Source: Branchiostoma belcheri
Lineage: Eukaryota > Chordata > Leptocardii > Amphioxiformes > Branchiostomatidae
Assembly: GCF_001625305.1 (NCBI RefSeq)
Contig: NW_017802935.1
Location: 1,042,758-1,106,757, forward strand
Direction: 5' to 3'
DNA length: 64,000 nt
Positions 10,963-21,721 of this stretch are shown here, piece after piece. The notes beneath the pieces are model-generated. The model saw nothing but the letters and a program-made list of their open reading frames with translations, was not told the origin of the DNA and ran no database searches. The position numbers were made by a program, and so were the translations under genes. Every line of letters begins with the position of its first letter. Position 1 is the stretch's first letter.

Positions 10963-12091
10963 TCACTGAGCTGTAGCTGTATCTTTGTTCATCAGAAGAC
11001 CAACAAGTTCTTCGTCTGAGACATTTAGTTCCTGGCACGCCTCCATGGCCTGTGAGAGCTGCACGGCTAGTACATGCTTACACACCAGAGCCTCCCCCTT
11101 CATCAGAGCAGCATAGGTGAAATACGTGCACGGACAGTACAGTCCCGATGGGAGACAGGTGTACAGTCTTCCCGAGCTCCCCACCACCAGGTACAGGTGT
11201 CTCCCACTGGGAGAACTGACGTGAGTCACTCCTGGAATGAGGAAAGATCAGGAATGTGTATGTCAGACTGTCTAAGCAGACTATGACTAAACTGCGCAAA
11301 ACCAAAAAACAAATGGTTAATTCCTAATACTAGTAATAGTACAAGGCAAATTTGAGTCATAAATCATCATACAAAAATAAATGTCCAAAGGAATGTGAAA
11401 ATATGTCAATATAGGTAAAGAAACCAGAAAAGAGAAAGAGGAAGAAGAAGAGTCTAACTAGCAGCCGACCAAACATTTGGAAGAAGCAAAATGTGGACTC
11501 CTACAGCTGATGAGCTATGGGACTGACCAAATGAGTGAGTGAGTAAGTGAGTGAGTGAGTGAGTGAGTGAGTGAGTGAGTGAGTGAGTGAGTGAGTGTGA
11601 GTGAGTGAGTGAGTGAGTGAGTGAGTGTGAGTGAGTGAGTGAGTGAGTGAGTGAGTGAGTGAGTGAGTGAGTGTGAGCGAGCGAGCGAGCGAGTGTGAGT
11701 GAGCGCGAGTGAATGAGCAAATGAATGAGCGAGTGACTGGCAGTGAGTGAGTGTGTGTCTGTGAGAGTGAATGAGTGAATGAGTGAATAAATGAGCGAGT
11801 GAGCAAGCATGTGAGTGAGTCACTAGTGAGTGAGTGAGTGAGCAAGCATGTGAGTGAGTCACTAGTGAGTGAGTGAGTGAGTGAGTGATGACTGCTTTGA
11901 GACTAGCAGAGACAACAACAGCAACAACAACCTTTCCGGTCCACTATGTCCAGCGCTGACAGCAGAGAAGTGCCGAACACGTCCTGCAGGGCTGACAGAA
12001 GGTCGTCTGACAGGCAGCCGTTACTGCTGTGCACATGTTTCACCTCTAACAGGAGCTGGGCAGCTACCGTCCCCAATGGAACACACGCCAT
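10963..12091 (-). CDS. ZSWIM7: SWIM zinc finger protein 7 (SWS1-like), complete
   Basis: Two exons on the minus strand: 11932-12091 and 10963-11231, joined as AAAG|GAGTG after a ttccag acceptor; the donor (gttgtt) is weak. The 142-aa product is close to the roughly 140 aa usual for the family. Residues around V-D-R-K-G (50-54), S-S-P-S-G-R (59-64) and G-S-S-G-R-L-Y-T-C-L (71-80) align with the family. The SWIM finger reads C86-P-C88 … C104-K-H106, followed by a helical tail. ZSWIM7/SWS1 proteins act in the nucleus with SWSAP1 as the Shu complex, supporting RAD51 or DMC1 in homologous recombination. Start: the Met of M-A-C-V fits the family, although an in-frame Met lies ten codons upstream. 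Intron 1 contains a (TGAG)n tract. The gene is head-to-head with PUSL1 (977 bp between start codons). Four extra copies of its last exon lie downstream. Confidence 0.88.
11527..11890. repeat. (TGAG)n tetranucleotide microsatellite in ZSWIM7 intron 1
   Basis: About 360 bp of gagt/tgag repeats with interruptions (gagcgagc, gaatgagc) and a short duplicated block, gagcaagcatgtgagtgagt, at 11800-11870. The long frames it gives in several registers are artefacts of the repeat. Confidence 0.95.
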
Positions 12092-12170
12092 GATGTCAAT
12101 GTCTGTGTCTGTCAAAGGCATCCAATGCAATTTCAGGGCAGCAAAACTGGAAATAAAGGCAATCTGTATG

Positions 12171-12233
12171 ATTTGTATCTGTATCTGTACCTGTATAGCC
12201 GGTATAACCGCCTTACGGCTTAACACACCAGCT
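12171..12233 (-). mobile_element. LINE 3' tail fragment, minus strand
   Basis: The minus strand matches the 3' end of the LINE fragment at 35045-35391: a ggcggttataccggctatac-like block and the tail tacaggtacagatacagata. Only the last 60 bp or so is left. It lies just upstream of the ZSWIM7 start codon. Confidence 0.65.
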
Positions 12234-13067
12234 GATAAACAGATGATATTGACATCATACAACACATTAGCATGTTTGCATATAGATCTGTATTTCATAC
12301 TTTGGGCATTATTTCAAGTTTCATAGAACAGTGTAGATATAAGCCCCAACATGACTCCTTTATTTTCTTTGAGTGGTACCCCAAAAATCAGCCCAGGTTC
12401 CTAACATTAACCATTTTCTGTCACAATCTTCGGTATTTTTATTTCTCCATGAATGTCGATATAACATTTGGGATAGGTTGTCTCAACTAATTAGCATGAT
12501 ACTTAGAAGTTAGATAAGTTCGATCTGACTTGGAAAAATTCACTTTTCAAAACCTAAAAACTGCATGGAGCACCTTCAAAAGGTCCTTGAGGGAACAGTA
12601 GAAATCTTCATCGAGCCATCGCTTTGTCTGTCCGTCAGTTGAGTATGAACTTGATCTTCCAAAATGCCCGATCTCTGACGATCGAAGACTGACTCAAATG
12701 TTATCATCCGAAGGCGGGAAATTGGGCTGTTCAAAAAGAATAACTGAGGAGGGGGGTTGAAGAGGTCGGATTTTACATAGAGGGTTTAGTGGGTGTGGAT
12801 TTTGTTGAATTTAGATTGTAAAAACCCTGGATTTGGATAAATTGAAAGGGGGTCAAGGCACTCGGACAATAATGAAAGGGGGACAAAAAGAAGAAAATCC
12901 ATGCACTTCACCCCCCTCCATTTTTTTTGGAACAGCCTATTTCACCTTTGCCCTCTGACCTCCTTGCCGTCTGCTATGCTATCTCGTATCTCGTGGTCTT
13001 GCGTGGAGCGTTCCTGTTTTGTTGTCAAAAGTTTAAATTAGCTGGGCTTTTTGGTTATTGTCTGAAC
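12234..13067. promoter_or_regulatory. Shared intergenic region between ZSWIM7 and PUSL1
   Basis: About 830 bp separates the LINE tail upstream of ZSWIM7 from the PUSL1 start codon, so the two divergent genes probably share a promoter region. I see no clear TATA box. A long purine-rich stretch (12720-12900, agggggg and gaaagggggtcaagg blocks) is present. The promoter role is inferred from the layout. Confidence 0.35.
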
Positions 13068-16000
13068 ATGGTCCGGTACCTACTGCAATTCCAATACCTA
13101 GGAACACACTTCAGGTAATCATAGTTTTCGTCGTCTGCTTTTAGATGATGATGAAGTTAGGGGGAGGGGGGCAGCAGCATGATATGATGAAGATATTACA
13201 GTTTCTGTGATTCGATATGAGAGTTATACGTACCTCGTGCGTGTTATGGTCAATCCAAGCAACCTCCTTTATTCTAGCTTGGGTGTCAGACTGTTTCCAG
13301 GGCCAGTATATACAGGCTAGTTCCTAGCCTGGGTGCCAGACTGTCGCCAGGACCAAATTTTATTTAAATACAGGCTAGCTCATCAGCTCCAGGGCTAGCC
13401 TGGGTGCCAGACTGTCGCCAAGACCACTATACAGACTAGCTCCTCGGCTCCAGGGCTAGCCTGAGTGCCAGAATGTTGCCAGGGCCAGTATACAGGCTAG
13501 TTCCTCAGCTCCAAGGCCAATATGTCCCCAAGGAAATTTCACCACAGACATCTCTAAGACCAAGGACTTGCTTAGCCTTAGACCCTCAGCAACAGGGTGT
13601 AACTGATGTACTGGCCCTGACAACAGTCTGGCATCCAGGCTACCTTTCTGCCATTTAGCAGTCATATATACTCCAGTGATTAACCAAATACAATTTTTTT
13701 TTGTTCCAGAGGAGTCCCAAAAGTCACACCAGTGGAGAGGGCTGCAGGGTACAGTGGAATAGAAGATGCACTCTGTGTATGTATAACCCTGCTAAATGTT
13801 AAATTGTTGTCAGAGTGTTTTTCTAAGGTTTTTACATCAGAATAACATACTAAGAAGCCATGAAAAAAAAGTGTGTTTGGTAGACTGTTCCAGACAATGG
13901 GTTCAATAACGCAGTCACAAGTCATAGGAAATTACCAGGCTATATCAATAAATCAATCAAATGTTTTTTTTTTTATTCATAAAATGTGGACTTTGCAGTC
14001 AACAGCTGAATTACATCCAGTTGTACATCCAAATTCATTACACATTTATTTACTAGTACACAGGCATTGATACAAATATCCACATCATTATTCACAAAGT
14101 CTTTGACATACTGTGTCTAAGACAAACAATGACTGTTCAAGAGGTAGACCATATATGGGACGCTACTCTGTTTGTACCGCTCAGTTCTACATTTGGTAAG
14201 AGTCAGTTTGTTACTGGAACGAGTGGTGCGTTCAGTGGTGGTGCCTCTCCTGGTATAACACCATGTATACCTTGGACTCGGAGTGGGTCAATTAACCCAT
14301 ATCATGAATATTTTTGTTTGCAGGAAGCGTTTTTCCGGCTTCGCCTAGCGGAGCCTCCAAACATCCACGTGTCCAGCCGTACTGACTCTGGTGTCCATGC
14401 CCTGTGTAACACAGCCCACGCGGACCTGATATACGGGGAGGACAGGGAGCCGTACGAGCCTGACTCCATCGTGCACACAGTCAACCGCAGCTTCCTACAC
14501 ATGGGCAGGAATGACATTAGGTTAGTACATGTACACTCACTCACTCATGTCTGCATGCTCCGAGGAGCCTGGAACCTGGCAAACAGTCCTCCAGGCACTT
14601 CTATTCTGTGCTGCTCAAAAACTTGTGAATGCTACTTGAAGCGTCTGACAAGTAGCAAGTGATTGGATTACAGGGAAATGCATCTAGGCATTTTAAATAC
14701 ATTTCCCTGTAATCCAATCACGCATTTTTGTAGATACCGGTATGTAAATGTACATTAGGGAATGCATCTATAGCAGCGACACCTGTGCTGCAGTGCAATG
14801 TGAACCAGTCAGAACTGCCCTGAGGAAGGTGACAGACGGTCACCGAGACGTTCAGGCTGAATGAAAGACTTGGTTGTGTAAAAAGAGTGTCTTTACTCTC
14901 TTCTTCTTCAAACAAATAAGGTCAACGACTTATAATTAAAGTTAAACCAGACATCTGTAACCAGTGTTGGGTTACATCATGTTGCAATTTTATAGCAGGA
15001 GGGATTTAAACTCCTTTCAACTTATATATGAATGTGTTTGAGTAACAGAGCAGACCATATGGGAAGGTAAACATTATGCATTTGCTTGTAGTGTTTTTTT
15101 CCCCTCCCAGGCTGATGAACTGTCGCCCGGTGCCTCCCACGTTTAACTCCCGGCATCAGGCGCTAGGAAGAACCTACCTGTACCGAGTTGTGTCAGGCTG
15201 CTACCACTCCAGACTGCCCATTCCTGAGGCCAACAGGAGCTGGGGAGTTATAGAGAGGTATGAAAATGTTGAAAATGATAGTGCAGAGAGAATATACATG
15301 TTTGAAGTTAAAGCTTAAGATCCAACACCTAGAGCATTCGACCAGTCACTCTGGTCTTCCTCAGTAGACTGACCCAGTGAGGCTTGTCACGTGGCTTCTT
15401 TGGAGTGTGACGTCAACACTGGACAAGCTTAGCTGGGTCAGTCTACTGAGGAAGACCAGAGTGACTGGTCGAAAGCTCTAGGTGTACAGGGTGGTGTCAG
15501 GCTGCTACCACTCCAGACTGCCCATTCCCAAGGTCAACAGGAGCTGGGGAGTTATAGAGAGGTACGAAACATGTTTAGAGTTAGATGTTCAAAGGTTAGG
15601 TGCAGCAATCCCTTCAGTGTGATGTAGCCAGCTGCTGCCACATCGCGTGCCTGCGAAGCTGGCGTGTTACACCGAAGGGTGGTTACATGTACAAATGTAT
15701 ATCAGCTGTGCAGAATACAGATACAGGGAAGAAACATGCACATGCGCAAATTAATAGTGCAGGAATGATATATTGGGATCCAGCCCAAAATAAGTTTGTA
15801 ATGCTTTTTTACCAACTCCTCCTATTCACAAGAAAACAGTTACTCAAGCAACAGTTAATTGTTTCTCAAGCAACCGGATAGATTTTAAAAACCTGTCAGA
15901 CGTTTCACGTAGCACCCAATACTTTTCATCTTTTTCTGACTTTGAGACACTGACTTTGAGTCATTGACAAAAAGTAGTGGATGCTACTTGAAACTCTCCA

Positions 16001-17813
16001 AGCAGAGGTTTGCAAAATCTATCCAGTTGCTTGAGAAACAATCTACCCGGTACTGTTTTCTTGTGTATCTCATCGCCTGGATGTCTAACCTTCATCAACA
16101 TACTTTTTACCCATTCCTTCATCTTACTCCAGATTAGATATCGAGGCCATGCAGGAAGCGGCAAAACATTTCCTGGGAACTCACGACTTCACAACTTTCC
16201 GAAACAAAACTCCAGAAACCTGGACCAAAGATCCCGTCAAAACCATGAAAGCTGTAGAGATCCGGAGAGCGTCTTGCTTGTTAGAGGAACATGATCCTTT
16301 CTGCAGGTAAGAAAGTCTTCATTATGTCTGCAGTAATACAGCAAACTTGGTGAAATGTCAGTACATAAAACAATAATCTGAAAGGTTGCTTTTTTGTACT
16401 TTTCTGTATGTGTTATATTTTTAAATTCTTTTGAAATTGTGTTTTTCAAGATTTATTATACAATTTCTAACAGCTACAACTGACATATAAATTGTATGGT
16501 CATCAAATGAACTTCTGAGGCTTAAAAACTCTATTTCTCATATCCTTTCTACAGAGAATTGGAGGTGCTGGAATTGATTTTTAAAAGCCGGTCATTTCTG
16601 TACAGACAGGCAAGTACACATGCTTTTTTTATTTGAGCATCACATTGATAGTATGTTATGTACTAGAGAAAGGCTTTTACTTCAATGCTTTCATTTCCAA
16701 GGAAATGTTATGTCTTGAACACTTTTCATCTTAGCAGTTACAGTGTACATGTATATGTAGCTTACAGCAAGAAAACATTCTCCAATCTTGACCATGACCA
16801 AGTTATTACTTTGTCAACAAGACTATGTTTTGGGGGCTGTATATCTCTGTGTGTCTGTGTGCGAACAGCATAACTTGAGAAATCTTGTATCAATATTTTA
16901 TATAACATTTAGTATGTGAGTAGGTCTCAAATGAATACATGTACATGTAAATCACACTGGTCTAGTTCTAATGTGTTTTTTTTTTCCAATTCCAGGTCAG
17001 AAGAATGACAGGACTCCTGGTCGCCATTGGGAGAGGAAAACTACAACCCAAAGATGTCGTCACCTTGTTGGCTGCTAGAAAAATCTCTGCTTTCCCTAAA
17101 AATGCACCGGTAGCACCCGCACACGGGCTGTATTTGTGCAATGTGGAATATAATGAAAAAGGTGAGCTGTGATATCAATGATAGATATATGTGGTTTAAG
17201 CTGAAATGTGTTTTAAGTGTGGTTAAATAACTTAAAATATGGTTACGTCGATGAAGATTAGACATCCAGGTAATACGAAACGCCAAAAAGTAGTTACAGC
17301 AACTGGATATGATTTTGAAAACGTTTTCAAAATCATATCCAGTTTACTTTTAAAATATGGTTCTTCGATCATTGATTTTCCTGTAAATTTTATGGTTGAG
17401 AAAATACAATACATCACATATACACTCTTGATAGGAAATACGGGGCTCGAAATTAACGGTGATCCAATGGCCACTGACCACTAAAATTTAGGCTGGGACA
17501 ACTGAAAAGACACTTTGAGGACAATAGAAAAATGATCAACATCAGAATGTCAGCCAAAAAACAGGATGGGACAGTTCATCCTCACTGAGGGACAATTTAA
17601 CTTTACTTTTGGGACAGTGTTAGGACAATAGGAAGAAAAGTTAATTTCAAGGCCTGGAAATGGCACTGAAATACATGTAGTTTTTTTTTTAGTTGTAATT
17701 GTTTATGGTACATTGTATGTCACTTTGTAGCATGATGCAATATAATTACATGTATTCTATCTACATGCTAACATTTTGTCAACATTTGACTTGCAGATCT
17801 TGTCTATGACTGA
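13068..17813 (+). CDS. PUSL1: tRNA pseudouridine synthase-like 1 (TruA family), complete
   Basis: Eight exons: 13068-13114, 13710-13776, 14324-14520, 15111-15257, 16133-16306, 16555-16609, 16996-17161 and 17797-17813, giving 289 aa (human PUSL1 is about 303). All phases join cleanly. TruA-type features in order: N-terminal R-Y-L-L-Q-F-Q-Y-L-G-T-H-F; the catalytic motif S-S-R-T-D59-S-G-V-H-A in exon 3 with the nucleophilic Asp; G-R-T-Y-L-Y-R in exon 4; G-T-H-D-F-T-T-F in exon 5; S-F-L-Y-R-Q-V-R-R-M across exons 6-7; and A-P-A-H-G-L-Y-L near the end. The family isomerises uridine to pseudouridine in tRNA; PUSL1 is described as mitochondrial. Exon 6 ends in a GC donor (CAG|gcaagt). A partial copy of exon 4 lies in intron 4. 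An AATAAA at 17942 may serve polyadenylation. Start: the Met just before V-R-Y matches the family N-terminus. Confidence 0.9.
13270..13640. repeat. Minisatellite in PUSL1 intron 1
   Basis: Units of about 60 bp built from agcctgggtgccagactgtc, gccaggacca and tacaggctagctcctcagct repeat four to five times. The core tagcctggatgccagac also forms the ends of the hairpin at 23863-23961, so the array may derive from a MITE end. Confidence 0.7.
14659..14721. repeat. Short inverted repeat (hairpin) in PUSL1 intron 3
   Basis: Arms of about 24 bp, gtgattggattacagggaaa… and …tttccctgtaatccaatcac, surround a loop of about 14 bp. It may be a minimal MITE. Confidence 0.75.
14950..15078. mobile_element. ATAATGTTTACC element, truncated copy beside PUSL1 exon 4
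   Basis: Shares cagtgttgggttacatcatg, gagcagaccat and the terminal aaggtaaacattatg with the fuller copies at 28493-28746 and 37096-37357. It ends 33 bp before the exon 4 acceptor junction. Confidence 0.6.
15326..15484. mobile_element. MITE/foldback element in PUSL1 intron 4
   Basis: Inverted arms of about 50 bp: left cacctagagcattcgaccag … cagtagactgacccag, right ctgggtcagtctactg … ctctaggtg. The non-coding centre is about 55 bp. Its right end abuts the partial exon 4 copy. Confidence 0.75.
15482..15561 (+). pseudogene. Partial duplicate of PUSL1 exon 4 with donor
   Basis: An 80-bp copy of the 3' half of exon 4, encoding the segment from V-Y-R-V-V-S-G-C-Y to G-V-I-E-R. It is followed by its own GT (gagag|gtacg), as in the real exon (gagag|gtatg). 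The 5' half and an acceptor are missing because the copy starts at the right end of the MITE. Two changes (E-A to K-V) separate it from the real exon. It is immediately followed by a LINE tail. Confidence 0.8.
15562..15735 (+). mobile_element. LINE 3' tail in PUSL1 intron 4
   Basis: Aligns with the end of the LINE at 35045-35391: remains of the C-terminal codons (L-E-L-D-V-Q), then gtgatgtagccagctgctgc, gcgtgcctgcgaagctgg, cgtgttacaccgaagg and the tail agaatacagatacaggg. A 5'-truncated retrotransposon insertion. Confidence 0.65.
15875..16050. repeat. Dispersed repeat with GCTTGAG…AACTGGAT blocks
   Basis: Contains gtagtggatgctacttgaaac, cagttgcttgagaaacaat and related blocks that recur in 33770-33850, 40230-40265 and 62595-62720. 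The last two include the block caactggat beside ctcaagc. An unidentified non-coding family. Confidence 0.45.
17240..17350. repeat. Repeat with perfect 44-bp palindrome (17301-17344)
   Basis: 17301-17344 reads identically on both strands: aactggatatgattttgaaa then acgt, then the complement. It is preceded by atgaagattagacatccagg and acgccaaaaagtagtt, blocks also found at 62597-62640. It lies in PUSL1 intron 7 and looks like a head-to-head junction of two copies of the dispersed family. Confidence 0.8.
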
Positions 17814-18719
17814 TGAAAAGGAAAATCGGCAAACAAGACCACAATGACAATAACCACAAGACAGCAATGTAAAAGTCATCTCAGGGCATTTACTAACAAA
17901 CAAGCATTATAAAAAATATAAGTACACTTTGAACATGTTGCAATAAAACTTTTTATTGAATTTTTTTTTGACATGGTGATTCTTATCAGCAATAGAAATA
18001 GAAAAGTTGAAGATAGAGGATAATACAAGAAAATGGACCAGCACGATACTAAGTGAAACATTAAGAAGAACGGAAAATCAAGAAGGGTGGAGAAAACTGG
18101 TTGTAAGATCGTCTTTGGTGCCCTGACGGTTGATTAATAGCATGTACAAAATAGCACATATTTTACAATATATATCACAATAGTTTTGAAAGTTATAAGT
18201 TATGAAGTCAAGAGTTGCTCTTTAACGTTACCTCTCATAGCTTTATACAGACCAAGTAAACCTCCTTGTAGAGATAAAGAAGCCTGCATTATAACAATTC
18301 ATGCATATTGCCATAAACAACACTGACATAATTAAGGGTTCATGACATACCCTAAGGTGTATACTACCAAAAATGCCAATCTTGTTTTTCTTCAGAGAAG
18401 AAAATTTTTCTTCCACTGAGAAAATTATTTTTCACCCAAGAAAAAAAATCTCGTCCATGAGACAAGAATGTCAAGAAACTGCATTTTAGCATATTTTTCT
18501 TGTGGTAAGATTTCTTTTCCAATGTATCTTGAACTAAATACCCTTAGATCTAGAATATTATTCTTGCAGTAAGAATTTCTAAGTTTTCTAGAAAGCCATT
18601 CTGTACACAAAAAAAGATTTCTTGAACCAAGGACATTATACAGACAATAATGTCCTTGCTTGAACTAAGATCTAACTTATATTGTGTATTTATTTATGTA
18701 TTTATTAATGTTTATGTAT
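17814..18719. other. PUSL1 3' region, A/T-rich
   Basis: Holds the probable 3' UTR (AATAAA at 17942) and an A/T-rich stretch at 18370-18600 with many tttcttc and agaaaa words. A hairpin at about 18618-18665 pairs accaaggacattat with ataatgtccttg. No further exons are seen. Confidence 0.4.
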
Positions 18720-19117
18720 TTATGAAGATTTACCATATTAGTGGAAGAATTGACATAACAGGTGACTATCACCTCTTCAAAGATGTCAAACCTGAGACCA
18801 GACTGTAATGTTTGAACCACTCACACCGGGAAGGTCCCCTACTCTTTTCGATAAGTGTGGTGGGTTCTTTAACGTGCGTGGGGTGTGGCTCTCCCAAACA
18901 CAGGACCTCCATTTAACGTCCTATCCGAGGGACGTCCCTAACCAAAGCTAGGTACTCATTTTCACCTGAGTGAAGTGAGGAAATTCGTGTAAAGTACCTT
19001 TCCCAAGGGTACAACGTCGGAGCGCATGTTCGGACTTGTTCGGGTACGACCCGGAATCGAATCCGGGTCTCCCTGTTTCATAGTCCAATGATGTACCACT
19101 ACACCACACGACGCCAC
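18720..19117 (-). mobile_element. tRNA-derived SINE, long form
   Basis: On the minus strand the head carries a tRNA-like B box (gggtctc…, ggattcgattcc at about 19050-19065) and an A-box-like tggtgtagtggtac near 19095. The body matches 35905-36127. The longer 3' part, with gtttgaaccactcacaccgg and ctctcccaaacac, matches 38262-38495. No exact target-site duplication was identified. Confidence 0.65.
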
Positions 19118-19199
19118 AAGATATGTGTATGTATGATAATTCATTCACAAGAATCCACTTCACGCTATACGTACCCCAAAATGGTTCATGCCGCCGAGA

Positions 19200-19966
19200 T
19201 CGTTAAGCGAACACACTTCCAATACATTCACGAAAATCTCTAATTTAATAGGCCACAGCAAGTAATTTTTGCTGACATAAGCTCAATTCTTGCTTATCAA
19301 TGCTAAATTATGACCTCAAAATTTGAAAATGAAGGAATCTTTTGCCCACCTTGTTTTTTTTTTCGCCCAATCGCATTAGATTTGGGGTCTGCGGTAGATG
19401 TCATGCATAAAATTTACTTGCTGTGGCCTCATACCCGCTCCAAAGTGGTTGACATGCTGCCGAGATCGTTAAGCGGACATACCGCGCAACAAAACCGGGT
19501 CATCAGGTTCGGTCTGCAAGCCGGAAGTGACATTTAGACAAGGCTTTGGTATTATCTCGCCAGAGGAAGAGATAGAAACTACGTACTGTACAGACAAGGG
19601 AGGACGCGGGAAGGAAATATTCGTCGTAAAATGTGGCAATAAACACACGGGTGGGCTCAGGGTGGATGGAGGTGAGTTTGATCACGTCATACTACACTAG
19701 TTCAAGTTCGTTCCTGGTCGTAATGTATCGGGCGTTACGTCATATAGTGTAGCTGTTGATTGTGGGTGGTCTGACAGATCTAGAAACGATATCTGGTGAA
19801 ACAGTTACGTTTATAATCATATATTTGAGGCTTGATGATATTTAGTAGCCTTACGTCAATTTTAATAACAATAACAGATTTATCTTCCATTCATGCCCTG
19901 TAAAATGTATATCGGCCTACATGTAGTATTATATAAAGTACAGGTAAATAGATGCAAAAGGTATAT
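19200..19966. repeat. Tandem segmental duplication, copy 1
   Basis: About 770 bp that recurs nearly base for base at 20122-20885 (shared: gggtgggctcagggtggatg, ggtcgtaa…, gtggtctgacagatctagaa). Each copy begins with a short inverted-repeat element whose ends are taggccacagcaagtaattt and acttgctgtggcct (19249-19430 and 20172-20346). Copy 1 has small indels relative to copy 2. No coding content. Confidence 0.85.
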
Positions 19967-20121
19967 ATAACGAGGTGTACATGGTGCCATATAAGGCCTG
20001 GTCGTTTCCTAAAACCACCGATTGAACTGCCGAGTGAGCGCAGTGTTGATATAGAAATGAGAGACTTACAAACAAGCAAGGTGAGAGAAGTATTGTTTGT
20101 GTACAAGAAAATTGAAACATT

Positions 20122-20885
20122 TAATCCTCTCCACACTTCGAATACATTCACAAAAATCTCAAACACTTAACTTAGGCCACAGCAAGTAATTTTTATGGAT
20201 GACATTAGCTCAATTCTTGCTTATCAAGGCTAAATTATGACCTCGAAATTTGAAAATGAAGGAATCTTTTTCTTTGCCCGCCTTGTATTTTTCCGATTTG
20301 GGGTCTGCGGAGGATGTCGTGCATAAAATTTACTTGCTGTGGCCTCATACCCGCTCCAAAATGGTTCATGCCGCCGAGATCGTTAAGCGGACATACCGCG
20401 CAGCAAAACCGGGTCATCAGGTTCGGTCTGCAAGCCGGAAGTGACATTTAGACAAGGCTTTGGTAATCTCGTCAGAGGGGAAGAGAAACTACGAGTTACT
20501 GTACAGACAAGGGACGCGGGAAGGAAATATTCGTCGTAAAATGTGGCAATAAACACACGGGTGGGCTCAGGGTGGATGGAGGTGAGTTTGATCACGTCAT
20601 ACTACGCTAGTTCAAGTTCGTTCCTGGTCGTAAATTATGTATCAGGCGTTACGTCATATAGTGTAGTTGTTGATTGTGGGTGGTCTGACAGATCTAGAAA
20701 CGATATCTGGTGAAACAGTTACGTTTTTAATCATATATTTGAGGCTTGATGATATTTAGTAGCCTTACGTCAATTTTAATAACAATGACAGATTTATCTT
20801 CCATTCATGCCCTGTAAAATGTATATCGGCCTACATGTAGTATTATATAAAGTACAGGTAAATAGATGCAAAAGGTATATATAAC
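20122..20885. repeat. Tandem segmental duplication, copy 2
   Basis: The second copy of the segment at 19200-19966, offset by about 920 bp. The sequence between the copies (19967-20121) is unique here. Confidence 0.85.
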
Positions 20886-21721
20886 GGACTTTGGACCCCT
20901 CCCGTTAACGTTACATGTATAGCAGAATAAAAAGACTATTGATACTAAAAATCTAAGATCATTAGCTCCAAACTACTCTAATAAAATGTTTAGAGACAAA
21001 ACAGAGGCTCTGTGTGGGTTTACGATGTTTCACATGAAGCATATATTTTTATTCGGGACAGATTTTATCATGATTTTATTAAAGACATTCGTTGATTTGA
21101 TGCTGTCATAACTCGGTTAGCAGTCAGACCAAATCAAATTATGGTGTCATTATCTGCATTTTTCCCAGATACAATTCATTAAACCAAGCTATTGAGGAGA
21201 AGGATGCATCTGTGTTACATTTGTATCATAAAGATATAACGTTATTTTTACACGTGATTGAACCACATTTAATGCATGAACAGCTGAGCTTTTTCTACCT
21301 GCATGGTTCAGATATCATGGAGAAAACTGTCCTACTGTTGTTCATAGCCTGAACAATTCTGCAAAAAAAAAGGAAAATTCAAAAAGGTACTCTCCAATGT
21401 TGTTCAACAGTTTCGTTGATTAACGGTATGACATCTGTTACACAGTGTAATATCGGCACAAGCAAATTATATACAAATTAAAGACACTCCACCAGTAACA
21501 ATAGAGCAGACATAATGCCTGAGGACAATCTGCAGTCAGGTAGAAAATTGACAACAAAAAAATAACTTAATTGCGCAACAGTTACACGTATGTAGGGTAC
21601 ATAGTATGGAATCTACTAAGTTAAGTAAGTATACATGTGTGCATATCAACTACATTTTCATAAGGCTAACCTAACTAATACAAAAGTGGGTGGCTAGTAT
21701 GAGATAGGTAGGCATAATGCC
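20886..21721. other. Intergenic, nothing recognised
   Basis: A/T-rich sequence without recognisable exons. The block gcctgaggacaatctgcagt at about 21520 recurs at 22071, on the far side of the LINE fragment, which suggests a local duplication. Confidence 0.35.

Noticed and set aside
11454..11862. Three overlapping minus-strand frames rich in Ser-Leu-Thr-His
   Set aside because: They are translations of the (TGAG)n microsatellite in three registers and lie inside ZSWIM7 intron 1.
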